Below are positions 25,030 to 33,815 of a DNA stretch of 64,000 bases, piece by piece. Source of the stretch: Hymenobacter sp. HSC-4F20 (GTDB lineage Bacteria; Bacteroidota; Bacteroidia; Cytophagales; Hymenobacteraceae). A model generated the notes under the pieces. That model did not search any database, had not been told where the DNA came from, and worked only from the letters and a program-made list of their open reading frames with translations. The stretch covers positions 62,001 through 126,000 of the forward strand of contig NZ_JAHZTD010000003.1 in assembly GCF_019599275.1 (NCBI RefSeq). Direction: 5' to 3'. The position numbers and the translations under genes were made by a program. The stretch's first letter is position 1, and every line of letters starts with the position of its first letter.

Positions 25030-26001
25030 TTATTTACTAAGCTGAGCGGTGGATGGTAGTTGAGGCCGCTTTAGCCGGCCCGTTACGGCGTCGATGCTCA
25101 CGTTCACCTCAAACCCCAGAATCAGGGTCATACACACGAAATCCAGCCACACCATGAAACCCACCAGCGTGCCAATGGAGCCATAGAAGTGATTATAGCT
25201 GTCAAAAATCTTCACGTAGAGGATAAACAGAAAAGACACCAGGAAGATAAGCAGGGTAGCTACCACCGAGCCGGCTGAGAGAAACGGCCATTTATCGTGC
25301 ACGGGCGGCACGTAGTAATATACCAGGCAGGTAGTTAGCAGAAACAGCCCTACCACGGAGCCGTACCGCAGCAGCGCAATCAGCTGGTTGGTCAGGTGTT
25401 CAGGCACAATTTCGTGGTACACCAACGCATCGATGATGTAAGTACCGAAGAAGATGCCGGCCACTGAGAACAAGAGTACCGCAGAAAGTACCACCGTTAG
25501 CAGGGTAGCAATAACCCGCTTGCGCACGTAGGTTCGCTTCTTAAAGGATGGGTATTTTTTCTCAAACGCGTCGAGTAAAGCCATAATACCATTGGAACTG
25601 AGCACCATGGCCGTGGCAAAACCAAACGAGAGCAGCCCGCCGTGCGGTATGTTTACAATGTCCTCAATAGTCCCGGAAACGGCCACGTACATCTCCCGCG
25701 GAATCAGGTCGGCTAGGAACTGCAGGATATCGACGTTGAGGTTGGGAACCGGGATGTAGGGAATGAGGGTAAACAGGAAGATAATAGTGGGAAAGATGGC
25801 AATGGTCAGGTTAAATGCCATGTAGCTGGCCCGCTTGGCAATGCCATCAAGCTTAATTTCCTGCAAGAGCCGGTCAACTACGTCGTACACCGAGGCCTGC
25901 CCGCCGTGAAAGCGCAGCCGCTTCAGAAACACGATGAAGCGCCGGTAACTGCGGCGGCGGCGCACATCGGGCAAATGGTAGCGTCGAACGGGAAGGCGCA
26001 T
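25030..26001 (-). CDS. YihY/BrkB family integral membrane protein
   Basis: A 323-residue inner-membrane protein of the YihY/virulence factor BrkB family, whose molecular role is not settled. The family core begins with DGIAKRASYMAFNLTIAIFPTIIFL, broken here into DGIAKRASYMAFN and LTIAIFPTIIF. Six transmembrane helices follow, with NGIMALLDAFEKKY, VYYYVPP and GTLVGFMVWLDFV. I prefer the ATG at 26001 (MRLPVRRYHLPDVRRRR) over 26103, because the added stretch has no homology-like features. The C-terminal tail is short and basic. Confidence 0.9.
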   Translation of the reverse strand: MRLPVRRYHLPDVRRRRSYRRFIVFLKRLRFHGGQASVYDVVDRLLQEIKLDGIAKRASYMAFNLTIAIFPTIIFLFTLIPYIPVPNLNVDILQFLADLIPREMYVAVSGTIEDIVNIPHGGLLSFGFATAMVLSSNGIMALLDAFEKKYPSFKKRTYVRKRVIATLLTVVLSAVLLFSVAGIFFGTYIIDALVYHEIVPEHLTNQLIALLRYGSVVGLFLLTTCLVYYYVPPVHDKWPFLSAGSVVATLLIFLVSFLFILYVKIFDSYNHFYGSIGTLVGFMVWLDFVCMTLILGFEVNVSIDAVTGRLKRPQLPSTAQLSK

Positions 26002-26159
26002 GGAGGTCAGGTAGGAATGAGCAAGAAACAGGAGCAACTGGGTAACACCTCCGGTTGGCATTTTGCTCATTCTTGACTGTTCTGAGCATTTTCTTGGCCG
26101 CACAACCGACCTGCACCCACAGCAATAGAGACTACTGCTCAGTACGCATTCCTCGTTGC

Positions 26160-26648
26160 TTATTTCTTCAGAAAAGCAGCCGGGGCCGGAGCATCGGTGG
26201 GTGCTTTGGGCGGCGTGAGAGGCCCGGCCGTTTCTTCGTCGGTGAAATAGGGCGCCAGCTTGGCCTGAATAGCGGGCGGAATAGGCACGGGCCGGCCAGT
26301 GGCCATGCTCACGAATACCATCAGGGTGTGGCCCTCGGTGAGCAGCTCCTGGGCCTCGTTATAGATTTCGTACTCGAATAGCACGCGCGAGCCTTCGGCG
26401 GGTTGTTTCAGCAGCAGCCGAACGGTCAGCAGGTCGTCGTAGCGGGCGGGGCGGCGGAAGCGAGTCCGGATTTCGCCCACGGGCATCCCTACCCCGTCGG
26501 CTTCCAGGGCTTTGTAGCTGATGCCCAGCTGGCGGAACGCCTCCGTCCGGCACACCTCGAAGTACGCCGCGTAATTGCCGTGGTACACGTAGCCCATCTG
26601 GTCGGTTTCGGCGTAGCGGACGCGGATTTGGGTGTCGGATTGGTACAT
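26160..26648 (-). CDS. Acyl-CoA thioesterase, YbgC/FadM hot-dog family
   Basis: A 162-residue hot-dog fold thioesterase that hydrolyses acyl-CoA or acyl-ACP thioesters in the cytosol. The catalytic block is RYAETDQMGYVYHGNYAAYF, with Asp16 and His23 in the standard places. GVGMPVGEIRTRFRRPARYD and the strand VLFEYEIYNEAQELLTEGH follow. The Ala/Pro-rich C-terminal tail (about 140-162) is extra to the fold. It starts four bases after the stop of the AT-rich orphan at 26653-26979, so the two may be co-transcribed. Confidence 0.9.
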   Translation of the reverse strand: MYQSDTQIRVRYAETDQMGYVYHGNYAAYFEVCRTEAFRQLGISYKALEADGVGMPVGEIRTRFRRPARYDDLLTVRLLLKQPAEGSRVLFEYEIYNEAQELLTEGHTLMVFVSMATGRPVPIPPAIQAKLAPYFTDEETAGPLTPPKAPTDAPAPAAFLKK

Positions 26649-26652
26649 GTGG

Positions 26653-26979
26653 TTAGTCCTCAGAGTCAGGGGTTAATCCGTATAGTTTCAATAAGTCAAG
26701 GAGATAATGCCCATAAATTTCTACTCTGTTTAAGTCAATAATTATCACTAAAAAAACATCTGCATTATTAGTTGCTATAAGTACATGCAGAAATGCCTTT
26801 CTAGGATGCTGGTATACATACGGTACTAAACCATCTGATAAAGTATATTCTTTCAAATCACTAACTGGCACCGACTCAACATAGGGCCAAATATCAAGCA
26901 CGGGCTCTGCCGTTGTCGTAACATCCAACATCGGTGCTTGGAAAACCGCCTGGTACTCTTCGTGACTGAGCTTATTCAA
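26653..26979 (-). CDS. AT-rich orphan protein of 108 residues
   Basis: No family recognised. The product is acidic and mixed alpha/beta, opening MNKLSHEEYQAVFQAP and containing the strands AFLHVLIATNNADVFLVIII and RVEIYGHYLLDLLKLYG. There is no signal peptide. Base composition is strikingly AT-rich compared with both neighbours, and the codons used (ATA, TTA, AAT, ACT) are rare in the window, which suggests recent acquisition. It is tightly placed before the thioesterase and 28 bases after mltG in transcription order. The length and composition would suit an immunity or accessory protein, but nothing shows this. Confidence 0.7.
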   Translation of the reverse strand: MNKLSHEEYQAVFQAPMLDVTTTAEPVLDIWPYVESVPVSDLKEYTLSDGLVPYVYQHPRKAFLHVLIATNNADVFLVIIIDLNRVEIYGHYLLDLLKLYGLTPDSED

Positions 26980-27007
26980 GTTTATTGGTTTCGTAAGCGC
27001 ATCAGTT

Positions 27008-28081
27008 TTACTTCATGATGCCGCTGCGCGTCAGGGCGGCCTGGTAGCGGCGGGCGTTTACCAGGTGCTCCTGCTCGTTACGGGCAAAGGCGTGGTAGCC
27101 GCTGAAATCTTCCTTGGCGCAGAAGTAGAGGTAGTCGTGGCTTTCGGGATTGAGCACGGCATCAATGCTGGCAATGCTGGGCAGATTAATGGGGCCGGGC
27201 GGCAGGCCGGCGTACTTATACGTGTTGTAGGGCGAGTCCTTGGTCAGGTGCACGTTGAGCACGCGCTTAATGGTAAAGTCCTGGTTGGCGTACACTACCG
27301 TGGGGTCGGCTTGCAGCTTCATGCCACGCTTGAGGCGGTTGAGATACACCCCGGCCACGCGGGGCCGCTCATCAGCGTGCTGCTGCTGCTCGGCTTCCAC
27401 AATGCTGGCCAGGGTGCTGACCTCGGCCCGGGTGAGGCCCAGCTGCTGGCGCTTGGCGTCGCGGGCCGGCGTCCAGAACTTCTCGTACTCCTTCTTCATG
27501 CGCTGCATGAGGTTGTCGGCCGAGGTGTTCCAGTACAGCTCGTAGGTGTTGGGGATGAACATGGTCAGGATGCTGGTGGTATCGAAGCCCAGGCTTTTGG
27601 TGTAGCTGGGCGAGCTAAGCAGCGAGTCGAACTGACCGGGGCGGGCATCAATGGCGGTGCTGAGCTTGCGGGCCAGGTCCTCACGCAGGCGGATGTTCTG
27701 GAACGTGAGCTTGAGCGGCGACTGGCGGCCCGTGCGCAGGTCGTTGATAAGCTGACGGTTGGTGTAGCCGTCCTTCAGCTCGTAGCGGCCAGGCTTCACC
27801 AGCTTCTCGTACTTCATCAGGCGGGCTACAAAGTGCAGGCTGAGCTTGTCCACAATCACGCCCGAGGCGTCGATGGAGTCGAGCACGGCCTTGGCCGACT
27901 GGCCCCGGCGCACCAGCACATAGGTCGGGCGGCCCTTGGTTTCCACGTTGGGCGTGAAGAATACCTGGTAGAAATAATACGAAAAGGTAACGAGTATCAA
28001 CCCGATAATGCCCGTTATATAAGCAAAACGGTTGCGCCGGCGCGTGGCCTTGGCTTTGTAGTCGATGCGGGTTTTGGCCAT
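27008..28081 (-). CDS. mltG: Endolytic transglycosylase MltG
   Basis: Inner-membrane lytic transglycosylase that cuts nascent peptidoglycan strands and limits their length. The ATG at 28081 gives MAKTRIDYKAKATRRRNRFA and a single transmembrane helix (about 20-42). The LysM-like region follows, then the YceG catalytic domain with TLASIVEAEQQQHADERP (the Glu of VEAE is the expected catalytic residue), AGVYLNRLKRGMKLQADPTV and PYNTYKYAGLPPGPINLPS. Its 357 residues are normal. A start at 28171 would add a 30-residue extension unlike the family. Confidence 0.94.
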   Translation of the reverse strand: MAKTRIDYKAKATRRRNRFAYITGIIGLILVTFSYYFYQVFFTPNVETKGRPTYVLVRRGQSAKAVLDSIDASGVIVDKLSLHFVARLMKYEKLVKPGRYELKDGYTNRQLINDLRTGRQSPLKLTFQNIRLREDLARKLSTAIDARPGQFDSLLSSPSYTKSLGFDTTSILTMFIPNTYELYWNTSADNLMQRMKKEYEKFWTPARDAKRQQLGLTRAEVSTLASIVEAEQQQHADERPRVAGVYLNRLKRGMKLQADPTVVYANQDFTIKRVLNVHLTKDSPYNTYKYAGLPPGPINLPSIASIDAVLNPESHDYLYFCAKEDFSGYHAFARNEQEHLVNARRYQAALTRSGIMK

Positions 28082-28270
28082 AAGGCAGGATGAGGTAACA
28101 AAACGGTAATATGGACCGTCCGGGCCGCTGCTTGGGCAACCAGACGGATTAGGGTAGCTTTGGCTCGTCAAAAGTACGCGGATTCTGCGGCTGTACCACG
28201 GTTGGGCATTTCTGGCACAATCGTGTCTTGGCCCTAACTTTTTTTCTCACCTTTCCTTCTGTTTTCCTCT

Positions 28271-30097
28271 ATGAAACACGCCTACTCTTCTTGGAAGCTG
28301 CGCGTTGCAGGGGCCTCTGCCCTGCTGAGCCTTGCTTCGGTGGCACACGCACAAACGCCGCTCGGCCTCTACACCTTCACTGGTGCGACCGGCAGCGAGG
28401 CCACGTTTCCGGTTGATGCCCAGCCGACCAACGCCACTTTCAGCCCCGCCTCGCGGGGAACGGGCGTAACACCTTCGGCTGGTAGCAACGCATTTGTAGC
28501 CACGGATTGGAGCACCGGCGCAGTAGATGCAGCCGATTATTTCAGCTTTTCAGTAACGCCCAGCGCGGGCTATACGCTGCGCCTGGACAGCCTGCGGTTT
28601 GATGAGCGCCGCTCGGGCACTGGCATTCGCGACTGGGCCGTGCGCTCCAGCCTCGACAACTTCGCCACGGACATTGTAACGGTTAACGTGCCCGACGACA
28701 CAAATACCCGCACCAACCGCAAAATTGTTCTGCCGGCCGCTTTTGCCAGTCTTGCTTCCGCAGTAGAATTCCGCATTTATGGCTACAATGCCGAAGCTAC
28801 CGCAGGCAGCTGGCGCGTTGATAATGTACGTCTGCACGGCGCTGCCGTACCAGGCACCACAACTGCTCCTACCCTCTCGTTTGGTGCCGTTAGCGCAACG
28901 GTAGCCGAGAGTGCCGGCACCATCCAGATTCCGGTGAGCATCAGCGCAGCTCCTACCCAGGCAGTAACCGTGCAGGTAGCCATAGCAACGGCAGGCGGCA
29001 CCGCTACCTCTCCCGCCGACTATACCTTCACAACCCAGACACTTACGTTCCCAGCAGGCTCTACCGCCAGCCAGAATGCTACCCTGACGCTGGTAGATGA
29101 TGCTGCCACTGAGCCCGCCGAAACTATTGTGCTGTCGTTGCAGAACGTGGAGCCGGCCGGCGCGGCCATGGCTGCCGCGGGCATCTATACTATCACCGTC
29201 ACCGATAACGACACGCCGGCAGGCCCGGTGGTAACCCCCATTGCTACGCTGACTACCAACGACGCCGCCGGAGTGCCTCTGCAAAACGGACAAAGCGTTA
29301 CGGTCCGCGGCACGGTATATGGCGTCAATACCCGCACGGCTGGCTACCAGCTCACGGTACTTGATAATACGGGGGGCATTGGGATCTTCTCTTCTACTAA
29401 CATCGGCACCATCACGCTGGCCGAGGGTGACTCGGTAGAAGTTACCGGTACACTGGGCCAGTTTAACGGTCTTACCCAAATTACCCTAAGCGGCATTACG
29501 CCCGCTGGCCGCGCCCGCCGTACCTACCAGCCCCGTGCTATTACTACTGCCCTCACGGAAGCAGAGGAATCCGAACTAGTACGCATCACAAGCCCGCTCA
29601 CGTCCACGACGCCTTCCCAGTGGGTGACAAACTCTACTGCGTCGGGCTATACTGTAGATGTAACGGCGGCTAACGGCGTGGCGTATCAGATTCGTATCAA
29701 CCGCGGCTCTACCCTGTACAACCAGCCGGCACCGGCGGGCCCGTTCTTCCTCACCGGCATTGGTTCTCAGTTTGACAGCTCGACGCCGTATACCGAGGGC
29801 TACCAGATTGTTCCGCGCAGCTTAACTGACCTTGTACTGAGCCGCCGCGAGCCGGCCTTTGCCGCGGCTGTTGTTGTGTTTCCGAACCCTACCACCAGCA
29901 AGCTTACTGTGCGCTTGGATGCCGCCGGCCGCGGCGCTACGCTGGAAGTATTCAGTGCTTTAGGTCAGCGCGTACGCCAAACTGCCTTGACTGCCACCGA
30001 AACTACTCTGGACGTAGCCGCGCTGCAAGCGGGTGTTTACTCACTGCGCCTGACGACGAAAGATGGCAGCGTGTCGCGCTTCTTCGTAAAGCAATAA
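28271..30097 (+). CDS. Calx-beta domain protein secreted by the type IX system
   Basis: A 608-residue extracellular protein. The signal peptide ends near VAHAQ. An N-terminal jelly-roll-like region (about 28-195) is followed by a Calx-beta domain (about 197-312, with PADYTFTTQTLTFPAGST and VTDNDTP). An OB-like domain (about 318-515, with VTVRGTVYGVN and GQFNGLTQITL) comes next. It ends in a type A sorting domain with VVVFPNPTTSKLTVRLD and GVYSLRLTTKDGSVSRFFVKQ in two parts. The sorting domain directs passage through the T9SS and release or anchoring. No catalytic residues are visible; a binding or adhesion role is an inference. A terminator follows. Confidence 0.9.
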   Translation: MKHAYSSWKLRVAGASALLSLASVAHAQTPLGLYTFTGATGSEATFPVDAQPTNATFSPASRGTGVTPSAGSNAFVATDWSTGAVDAADYFSFSVTPSAGYTLRLDSLRFDERRSGTGIRDWAVRSSLDNFATDIVTVNVPDDTNTRTNRKIVLPAAFASLASAVEFRIYGYNAEATAGSWRVDNVRLHGAAVPGTTTAPTLSFGAVSATVAESAGTIQIPVSISAAPTQAVTVQVAIATAGGTATSPADYTFTTQTLTFPAGSTASQNATLTLVDDAATEPAETIVLSLQNVEPAGAAMAAAGIYTITVTDNDTPAGPVVTPIATLTTNDAAGVPLQNGQSVTVRGTVYGVNTRTAGYQLTVLDNTGGIGIFSSTNIGTITLAEGDSVEVTGTLGQFNGLTQITLSGITPAGRARRTYQPRAITTALTEAEESELVRITSPLTSTTPSQWVTNSTASGYTVDVTAANGVAYQIRINRGSTLYNQPAPAGPFFLTGIGSQFDSSTPYTEGYQIVPRSLTDLVLSRREPAFAAAVVVFPNPTTSKLTVRLDAAGRGATLEVFSALGQRVRQTALTATETTLDVAALQAGVYSLRLTTKDGSVSRFFVKQ

Positions 30098-30121
30098 TCT
30101 ATCTGCTGTAAAAGGGGCAAA

Positions 30122-30154
30122 AGGCTCCGGCATGGTATGCCGGAGCCTTTTTTT
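30122..30154 (+). terminator. Intrinsic terminator after the T9SS protein
   Basis: AGGCTCCGGCA (30122-30132) pairs perfectly with 30138-30148 around a 5-base loop, followed by a run of seven or more T. Confidence 0.9.
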
Positions 30155-30295
30155 ATGTTCGGCTGGAGCCTGTAGCGTAACACAGTGCGCAGTTTTACCG
30201 AAAAGAGTAGCAGATTTCTCCTTCCCCTTGTACCTTGACCGCCCCCGCCGACAGCCGGCATGGGGCTGACTGCTCACTCAACTGCTGCTTCTGCT

Positions 30296-30925
30296 ATGTC
30301 CGCAACCTTGCTTCGCATTCACCCCGACAACCCACCCCAAAACCGCATTGCCCAAGCCGTAGAAGTCCTGCGCAATGGCGGGGTTATCATTTATCCTACC
30401 GACACGGTCTATGGCCTGGGCTGCGACATTCATAATGCCCGCGCCGTGGAAAAGCTCTGCCGTATCAAGGGGATTCACCCGGATAAAGCCAACCTCTCCT
30501 TTATCTGCTCCGACCTCTCGCACATTACCGACTACGCTAACGGCATTACTACCCCAGTCTATAAAGTCCTAAAGAAGGCACTGCCGGGGCCATTTACGTT
30601 CATTTTCGAGGCCAGCACCAAAGCCCCACGCTACGGGGGCGTGAAGCGCAAAACCGTGGGTATCCGTGTACCCGACAATCAGATCTGCACTACCCTGGTA
30701 CGCGAGCTGGGCAACCCCATCGTTTCTACCTCCATCCACGACGAAGACGAAATACTGGAGTACAGCACCGACCCCGACCTCATCTACGAGAAGTATCGCC
30801 CCCTGGTAGATTTAGTTATTGATGGCGGATTCGGCAACAACATCGCTAGCACAGTTGTCGACTGTACTAATGAGGACTTCGACATTATCCGGCAGGGCGC
30901 CGGCGACATTGAGCAGTACCTGTGA
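30296..30925 (+). CDS. L-threonylcarbamoyladenylate synthase (Sua5/YciO/YrdC)
   Basis: Makes threonylcarbamoyl-AMP from threonine, bicarbonate and ATP, the first step of the t6A37 tRNA modification. The 209-residue protein carries the YrdC fold: NGGVIIYPTDTVYGLGCDI, RIKGIHPDKANLSFICSDLS, then KKALPGPFTFIFEAS and RKTVGIRVPDN. Residues are of the short YciO-like type, without the C-terminal Sua5 domain, so the exact subfamily (TsaC or YciO) is open. I chose the ATG at 30296 over 30260 because the extra residues are low-complexity. It is convergent with the acyltransferase gene. Confidence 0.9.
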   Translation: MSATLLRIHPDNPPQNRIAQAVEVLRNGGVIIYPTDTVYGLGCDIHNARAVEKLCRIKGIHPDKANLSFICSDLSHITDYANGITTPVYKVLKKALPGPFTFIFEASTKAPRYGGVKRKTVGIRVPDNQICTTLVRELGNPIVSTSIHDEDEILEYSTDPDLIYEKYRPLVDLVIDGGFGNNIASTVVDCTNEDFDIIRQGAGDIEQYL

Positions 30926-30944
30926 GATAGTGAAAAATAGCGAG

Positions 30945-31003
30945 CGGGGGAGCATAACGTTCTACCCAGGCAGTTTGTGCTGGCAGAACGTTACCCTCCC
31001 CCG
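30945..31003. terminator. Convergent bidirectional hairpin
   Basis: 30945-30963 pairs with 30985-31003 at 17 of 19 positions around a 21-base loop. It lies between the stop codons of the Sua5-type and acyltransferase genes and can serve both. No long T-run. Confidence 0.6.
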
Positions 31004-31007
31004 TTCA

Positions 31008-31916
31008 CTAGTTCACTACCCGTTTATGCTTCCAGCGCCGGTGAGTCCAGAGATAGTCGGCGGGGAATAAGTGAATATCTCGCTCCAACTGTCGCACGAA
31101 AGCGTCGGTGATGGGAAAACTATCGGTGGGCAACGGGGTGTCGCCATCATACAGCTCCGTCAGGATAATTTCGTAGTAGCCACGGCGCAGACGCCGGATG
31201 CTTACGTATACCACTGGGCACTGGAAGCGACTGGCCAAGCGTTCGGCGCTGGTATAGAAACCGGCATCCTGCTGCAGGAAGCTTGTCCAGTAGGGCCGGT
31301 CCTCAGGGCCCGCCGCTTGGTCAGAGAGCATGCTTACTACCCGGGTTTCGCCCTTGCGCTGTACTAAGTCGCGCAATGTGTCGCGCATCGGAATAAGCCC
31401 CGAGCCCATGCGGGTGCGCAGCCGATACATGAAGCTTTCAAAGAATGGATTGCTCAGGGGCTTGTACACACCATCGGTGTGGGCGGATAGCCAAATAGCC
31501 CCGGAAGTCAGCACCCACTCCCAGTTGCCAGCGTGCGAGGATAAGCCAAGCACCGTGCGGTGGTTGGCGAAATGGCGCTCCAGCACCTCCGGATTGCGAA
31601 ACAGAACCCGCTGCTTCAGCTCGGCGGCAGGCATACTAGCCAGTTTGATAACTTCTACCAAAACTTGTGAAAAGTGCCAGTAAAACCCGTACGCCAGCTT
31701 GATAATTTCAGCCTCTGATTTCTCCGGGAATGAGTTACGCAGATTTTCCAGCACCACCCGCTTCCGGTAGCGCACGCCATAGGCCAGCAGCAGGAAGAAG
31801 CCCCGGGCTATGCTGTACAGGACGGACAGTGGCAGCCGCGAAAGACCAAGCAGTAGCCACTCCAACGGCCGATAGTACCACGGGTACGGTTTGACAGGGA
31901 CGCGGGCAGTACTCAT
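31008..31916 (-). CDS. LpxL/HtrB-type lysophospholipid acyltransferase
   Basis: A 302-residue membrane-associated acyltransferase of the family that adds secondary acyl chains to lipid A. It has an N-terminal hydrophobic helix (about 33-47), then RKRVVLENLRNSFPEKSEAE. The catalytic motif is SSHAGNWEW (the HxxxxE form of the family's HX4D/E). SGLIPMRDTLRDLV and MLSDQAAGPEDRPYWTSFLQ follow. The start ATG overlaps the stop of the upstream gene (31913-31916, ATGA), so the two are translationally coupled. Exact substrate is not visible; ornithine or other lipids are possible. Confidence 0.9.
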   Translation of the reverse strand: MSTARVPVKPYPWYYRPLEWLLLGLSRLPLSVLYSIARGFFLLLAYGVRYRKRVVLENLRNSFPEKSEAEIIKLAYGFYWHFSQVLVEVIKLASMPAAELKQRVLFRNPEVLERHFANHRTVLGLSSHAGNWEWVLTSGAIWLSAHTDGVYKPLSNPFFESFMYRLRTRMGSGLIPMRDTLRDLVQRKGETRVVSMLSDQAAGPEDRPYWTSFLQQDAGFYTSAERLASRFQCPVVYVSIRRLRRGYYEIILTELYDGDTPLPTDSFPITDAFVRQLERDIHLFPADYLWTHRRWKHKRVVN

Positions 31917-32797
31917 TGCGGCATCACGGCCCCGGCGGGAGCATAGTCGGCTGGATTGCGGCGCACGGTGGTAGTTTGGGTGGAAAGCATTTGATTTTTG
32001 GCGTTACGAACCTCTACAGTAAGCATGTACTCGCCGGCCGGAACTTTGCTCAGGTCCAGGTCCCCGGTTAGCACGGTAGGCTTGCCCTGCGCGCCCTGGA
32101 TTGCTCCCTGTCCGGTTACTGCGTCCTTGGCCGCCTTCGGGGCCCGGAGGCGGTAGCGCACTACCAGGGGCTGCCCAGCCGCGGCGTTGTATAGCTCGGC
32201 GTAAAAGTACAGCTTCTCCATGCCCCGCGCATACAACCCGCCCGGTGCCCGCGTCAGGCTCAGACCATTTCGTATGAAGTTGTTGGCTTCTACGGCCGAG
32301 CGGCTCGCCGGCTTGCTCAGCAATACCAAGTCGCTAAGCGCCGGTTTTGGGCTAGTAAACTCCAGCACCAGAGGCTGCTCCACAATATCGGTATTCGTAG
32401 CGCGATACTGGTCGCGGAGCTGTCCGCGCAGCACGTAGCGGCCTTCAGGTAAGGTAATGCGCTTTTGAAAGCTGATCGGGTTTTTAATGGCAGCCGTGGT
32501 ATCGCGCAGCACCGGTGGGCGTAAGGTTACGGTTTCCTGGTAGGCCGCCGTACCATCGGGGCGCACAGCTTCCAGCAGTACGGTGGCGCCCGCCTGAAAC
32601 ATCTTGGGTCCGCGGCGCTGGTAGGTTAGTCGCTTACCCGAGACAGTGGCGTAGATTTCCACTACGCCACCCCTCACGGCTACATCCGCACTGCGGAAGG
32701 AGGCTACATCCAACTGGAGTTGGTGTTGCGCTACGGCCGAGGCTAGCGGCATTAAGAGCAGAAACAGGGGTAGCAGAAAACGGGGTCCGAAAGCCAT
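31913..32797 (-). CDS. Exported beta-rich protein coupled to the acyltransferase
   Basis: A 294-residue secreted or periplasmic protein (signal peptide about 1-22, MAFGPRFLLPLFLLLMPLAS, cleavage after AVAQ). It is built of beta strands in two domains. The pattern LQLDVASFRS...VEIYATVSGKRLTY...SDLVLLSKP...GLYARGMEKLYFYAELYN resembles the N-terminal part of GWxTD-domain proteins of Bacteroidota, but the GWxTD domain itself is absent. That assignment is tentative. The ATGA overlap with the acyltransferase suggests a shared envelope-lipid role. The ATG at 32797 was chosen over 32845 because it gives a clean signal peptide. Confidence 0.75.
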   Translation of the reverse strand: MAFGPRFLLPLFLLLMPLASAVAQHQLQLDVASFRSADVAVRGGVVEIYATVSGKRLTYQRRGPKMFQAGATVLLEAVRPDGTAAYQETVTLRPPVLRDTTAAIKNPISFQKRITLPEGRYVLRGQLRDQYRATNTDIVEQPLVLEFTSPKPALSDLVLLSKPASRSAVEANNFIRNGLSLTRAPGGLYARGMEKLYFYAELYNAAAGQPLVVRYRLRAPKAAKDAVTGQGAIQGAQGKPTVLTGDLDLSKVPAGEYMLTVEVRNAKNQMLSTQTTTVRRNPADYAPAGAVMPQ

Positions 32798-33035
32798 AGT
32801 GTCAGATTGGCGGTAGTCAAGGTAAAAACGCGGCGGATACGTCACGATCCAAGCCTGGCAAACGCGCGAGCTGACAACGTCGTTTCAAAAGCGCCATCCC
32901 ACTTTTGTATACGCCTGTCCAGTTATGGAAACGCAGGATGGTTTGCTATCAATTTCGCAGGGTAAGTTCGCGGTTTACCGGTATTCCCGTATACTCACGC
33001 TTCCTCCTCTCTTGCCAAGAGCTGAATTTTTTCGC

Positions 33036-33692
33036 ATGCCTGCTATTTTATTCGAGTCGCAGTACAATCCGCCAGCGGCTTTTTTCGCCGAACTGCTTGG
33101 TGCCGAGGCGCTGTGGCTGGAAACTCAGGACAACTACCAGAAGCAAACGTACCGCAACCGCTGCCTGATCCTGACGGCCCAGGGCGTGCAGCCCCTTACT
33201 GTGCCTGTTATCGATGGTAACCGGAGCGAAAAAGTACTTACCTCGGCCATCGAAATTGACTACCGTCAGAATTGGGTGCACCGCCACTGGCGTACTTTAC
33301 AAACCGCTTACGGAGGTACGCCGTATTTTGAATACTACGCCGACTATCTGCACGATATCTACGTACAAAAGCCACGGCTTCTATTCCAGCTAAACCTGAG
33401 CTTGTTACAGCTGTTGTTGCGGTGTCTGAAGCTACGCTTACCCATTCATTTTACTACCGACTACCAGCCTGTCTACACCCCCGCAGGTCACGCATCGTTT
33501 CCTCAACCCAGTACTCCATTTGTGCTTGACCGTCGCAACTGGCTGACACCAAAGTCCGCTGCTTCGGCGGAACCTGACAGGACGTCGGTTCGGCCCTACC
33601 AACAGACGTTTGGTAAAGATTTTGTACCGGGACTCAGCATCTTAGACCTGCTATTTATGCAGGGACCGGCCGCCGGCAGTTTTCTTACGTAG
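33036..33692 (+). CDS. WbqC family protein
   Basis: A 218-residue protein of the WbqC family, found in surface-polysaccharide and other clusters, of uncertain biochemical activity (NTPase-fold or glycan-related roles have been suggested). Family features are ILFESQYNPPAAFFAEL, QKQTYRNRCLILTAQGVQPL, the strand EIDYRQNWVHRHWRTLQTAY and a C-terminal GLSILDLLFMQGP. The ATG at 33036 places the family start correctly; an earlier in-frame ATG at 32925 adds 37 unrelated residues. No neighbour here is an obvious glycan gene, apart from the nearby acyltransferase. Confidence 0.88.
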   Translation: MPAILFESQYNPPAAFFAELLGAEALWLETQDNYQKQTYRNRCLILTAQGVQPLTVPVIDGNRSEKVLTSAIEIDYRQNWVHRHWRTLQTAYGGTPYFEYYADYLHDIYVQKPRLLFQLNLSLLQLLLRCLKLRLPIHFTTDYQPVYTPAGHASFPQPSTPFVLDRRNWLTPKSAASAEPDRTSVRPYQQTFGKDFVPGLSILDLLFMQGPAAGSFLT

Positions 33693-33815
33693 TGTACTTG
33701 CCGCCTCCGAACCTTCGCCCGTTACAATCTGTTTTCAGATGACAGCGGCCCAACCCGCATTTCTTACCTCCCAACGTACTTGCGGGGTTCCGTTTTTCTT
33801 CACTACCTTATCTGC

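Noticed and set aside
27065..28093. A 342-codon open frame on the plus strand
   Set aside because: Antisense to mltG, which carries clear catalytic motifs; no domain in this frame.
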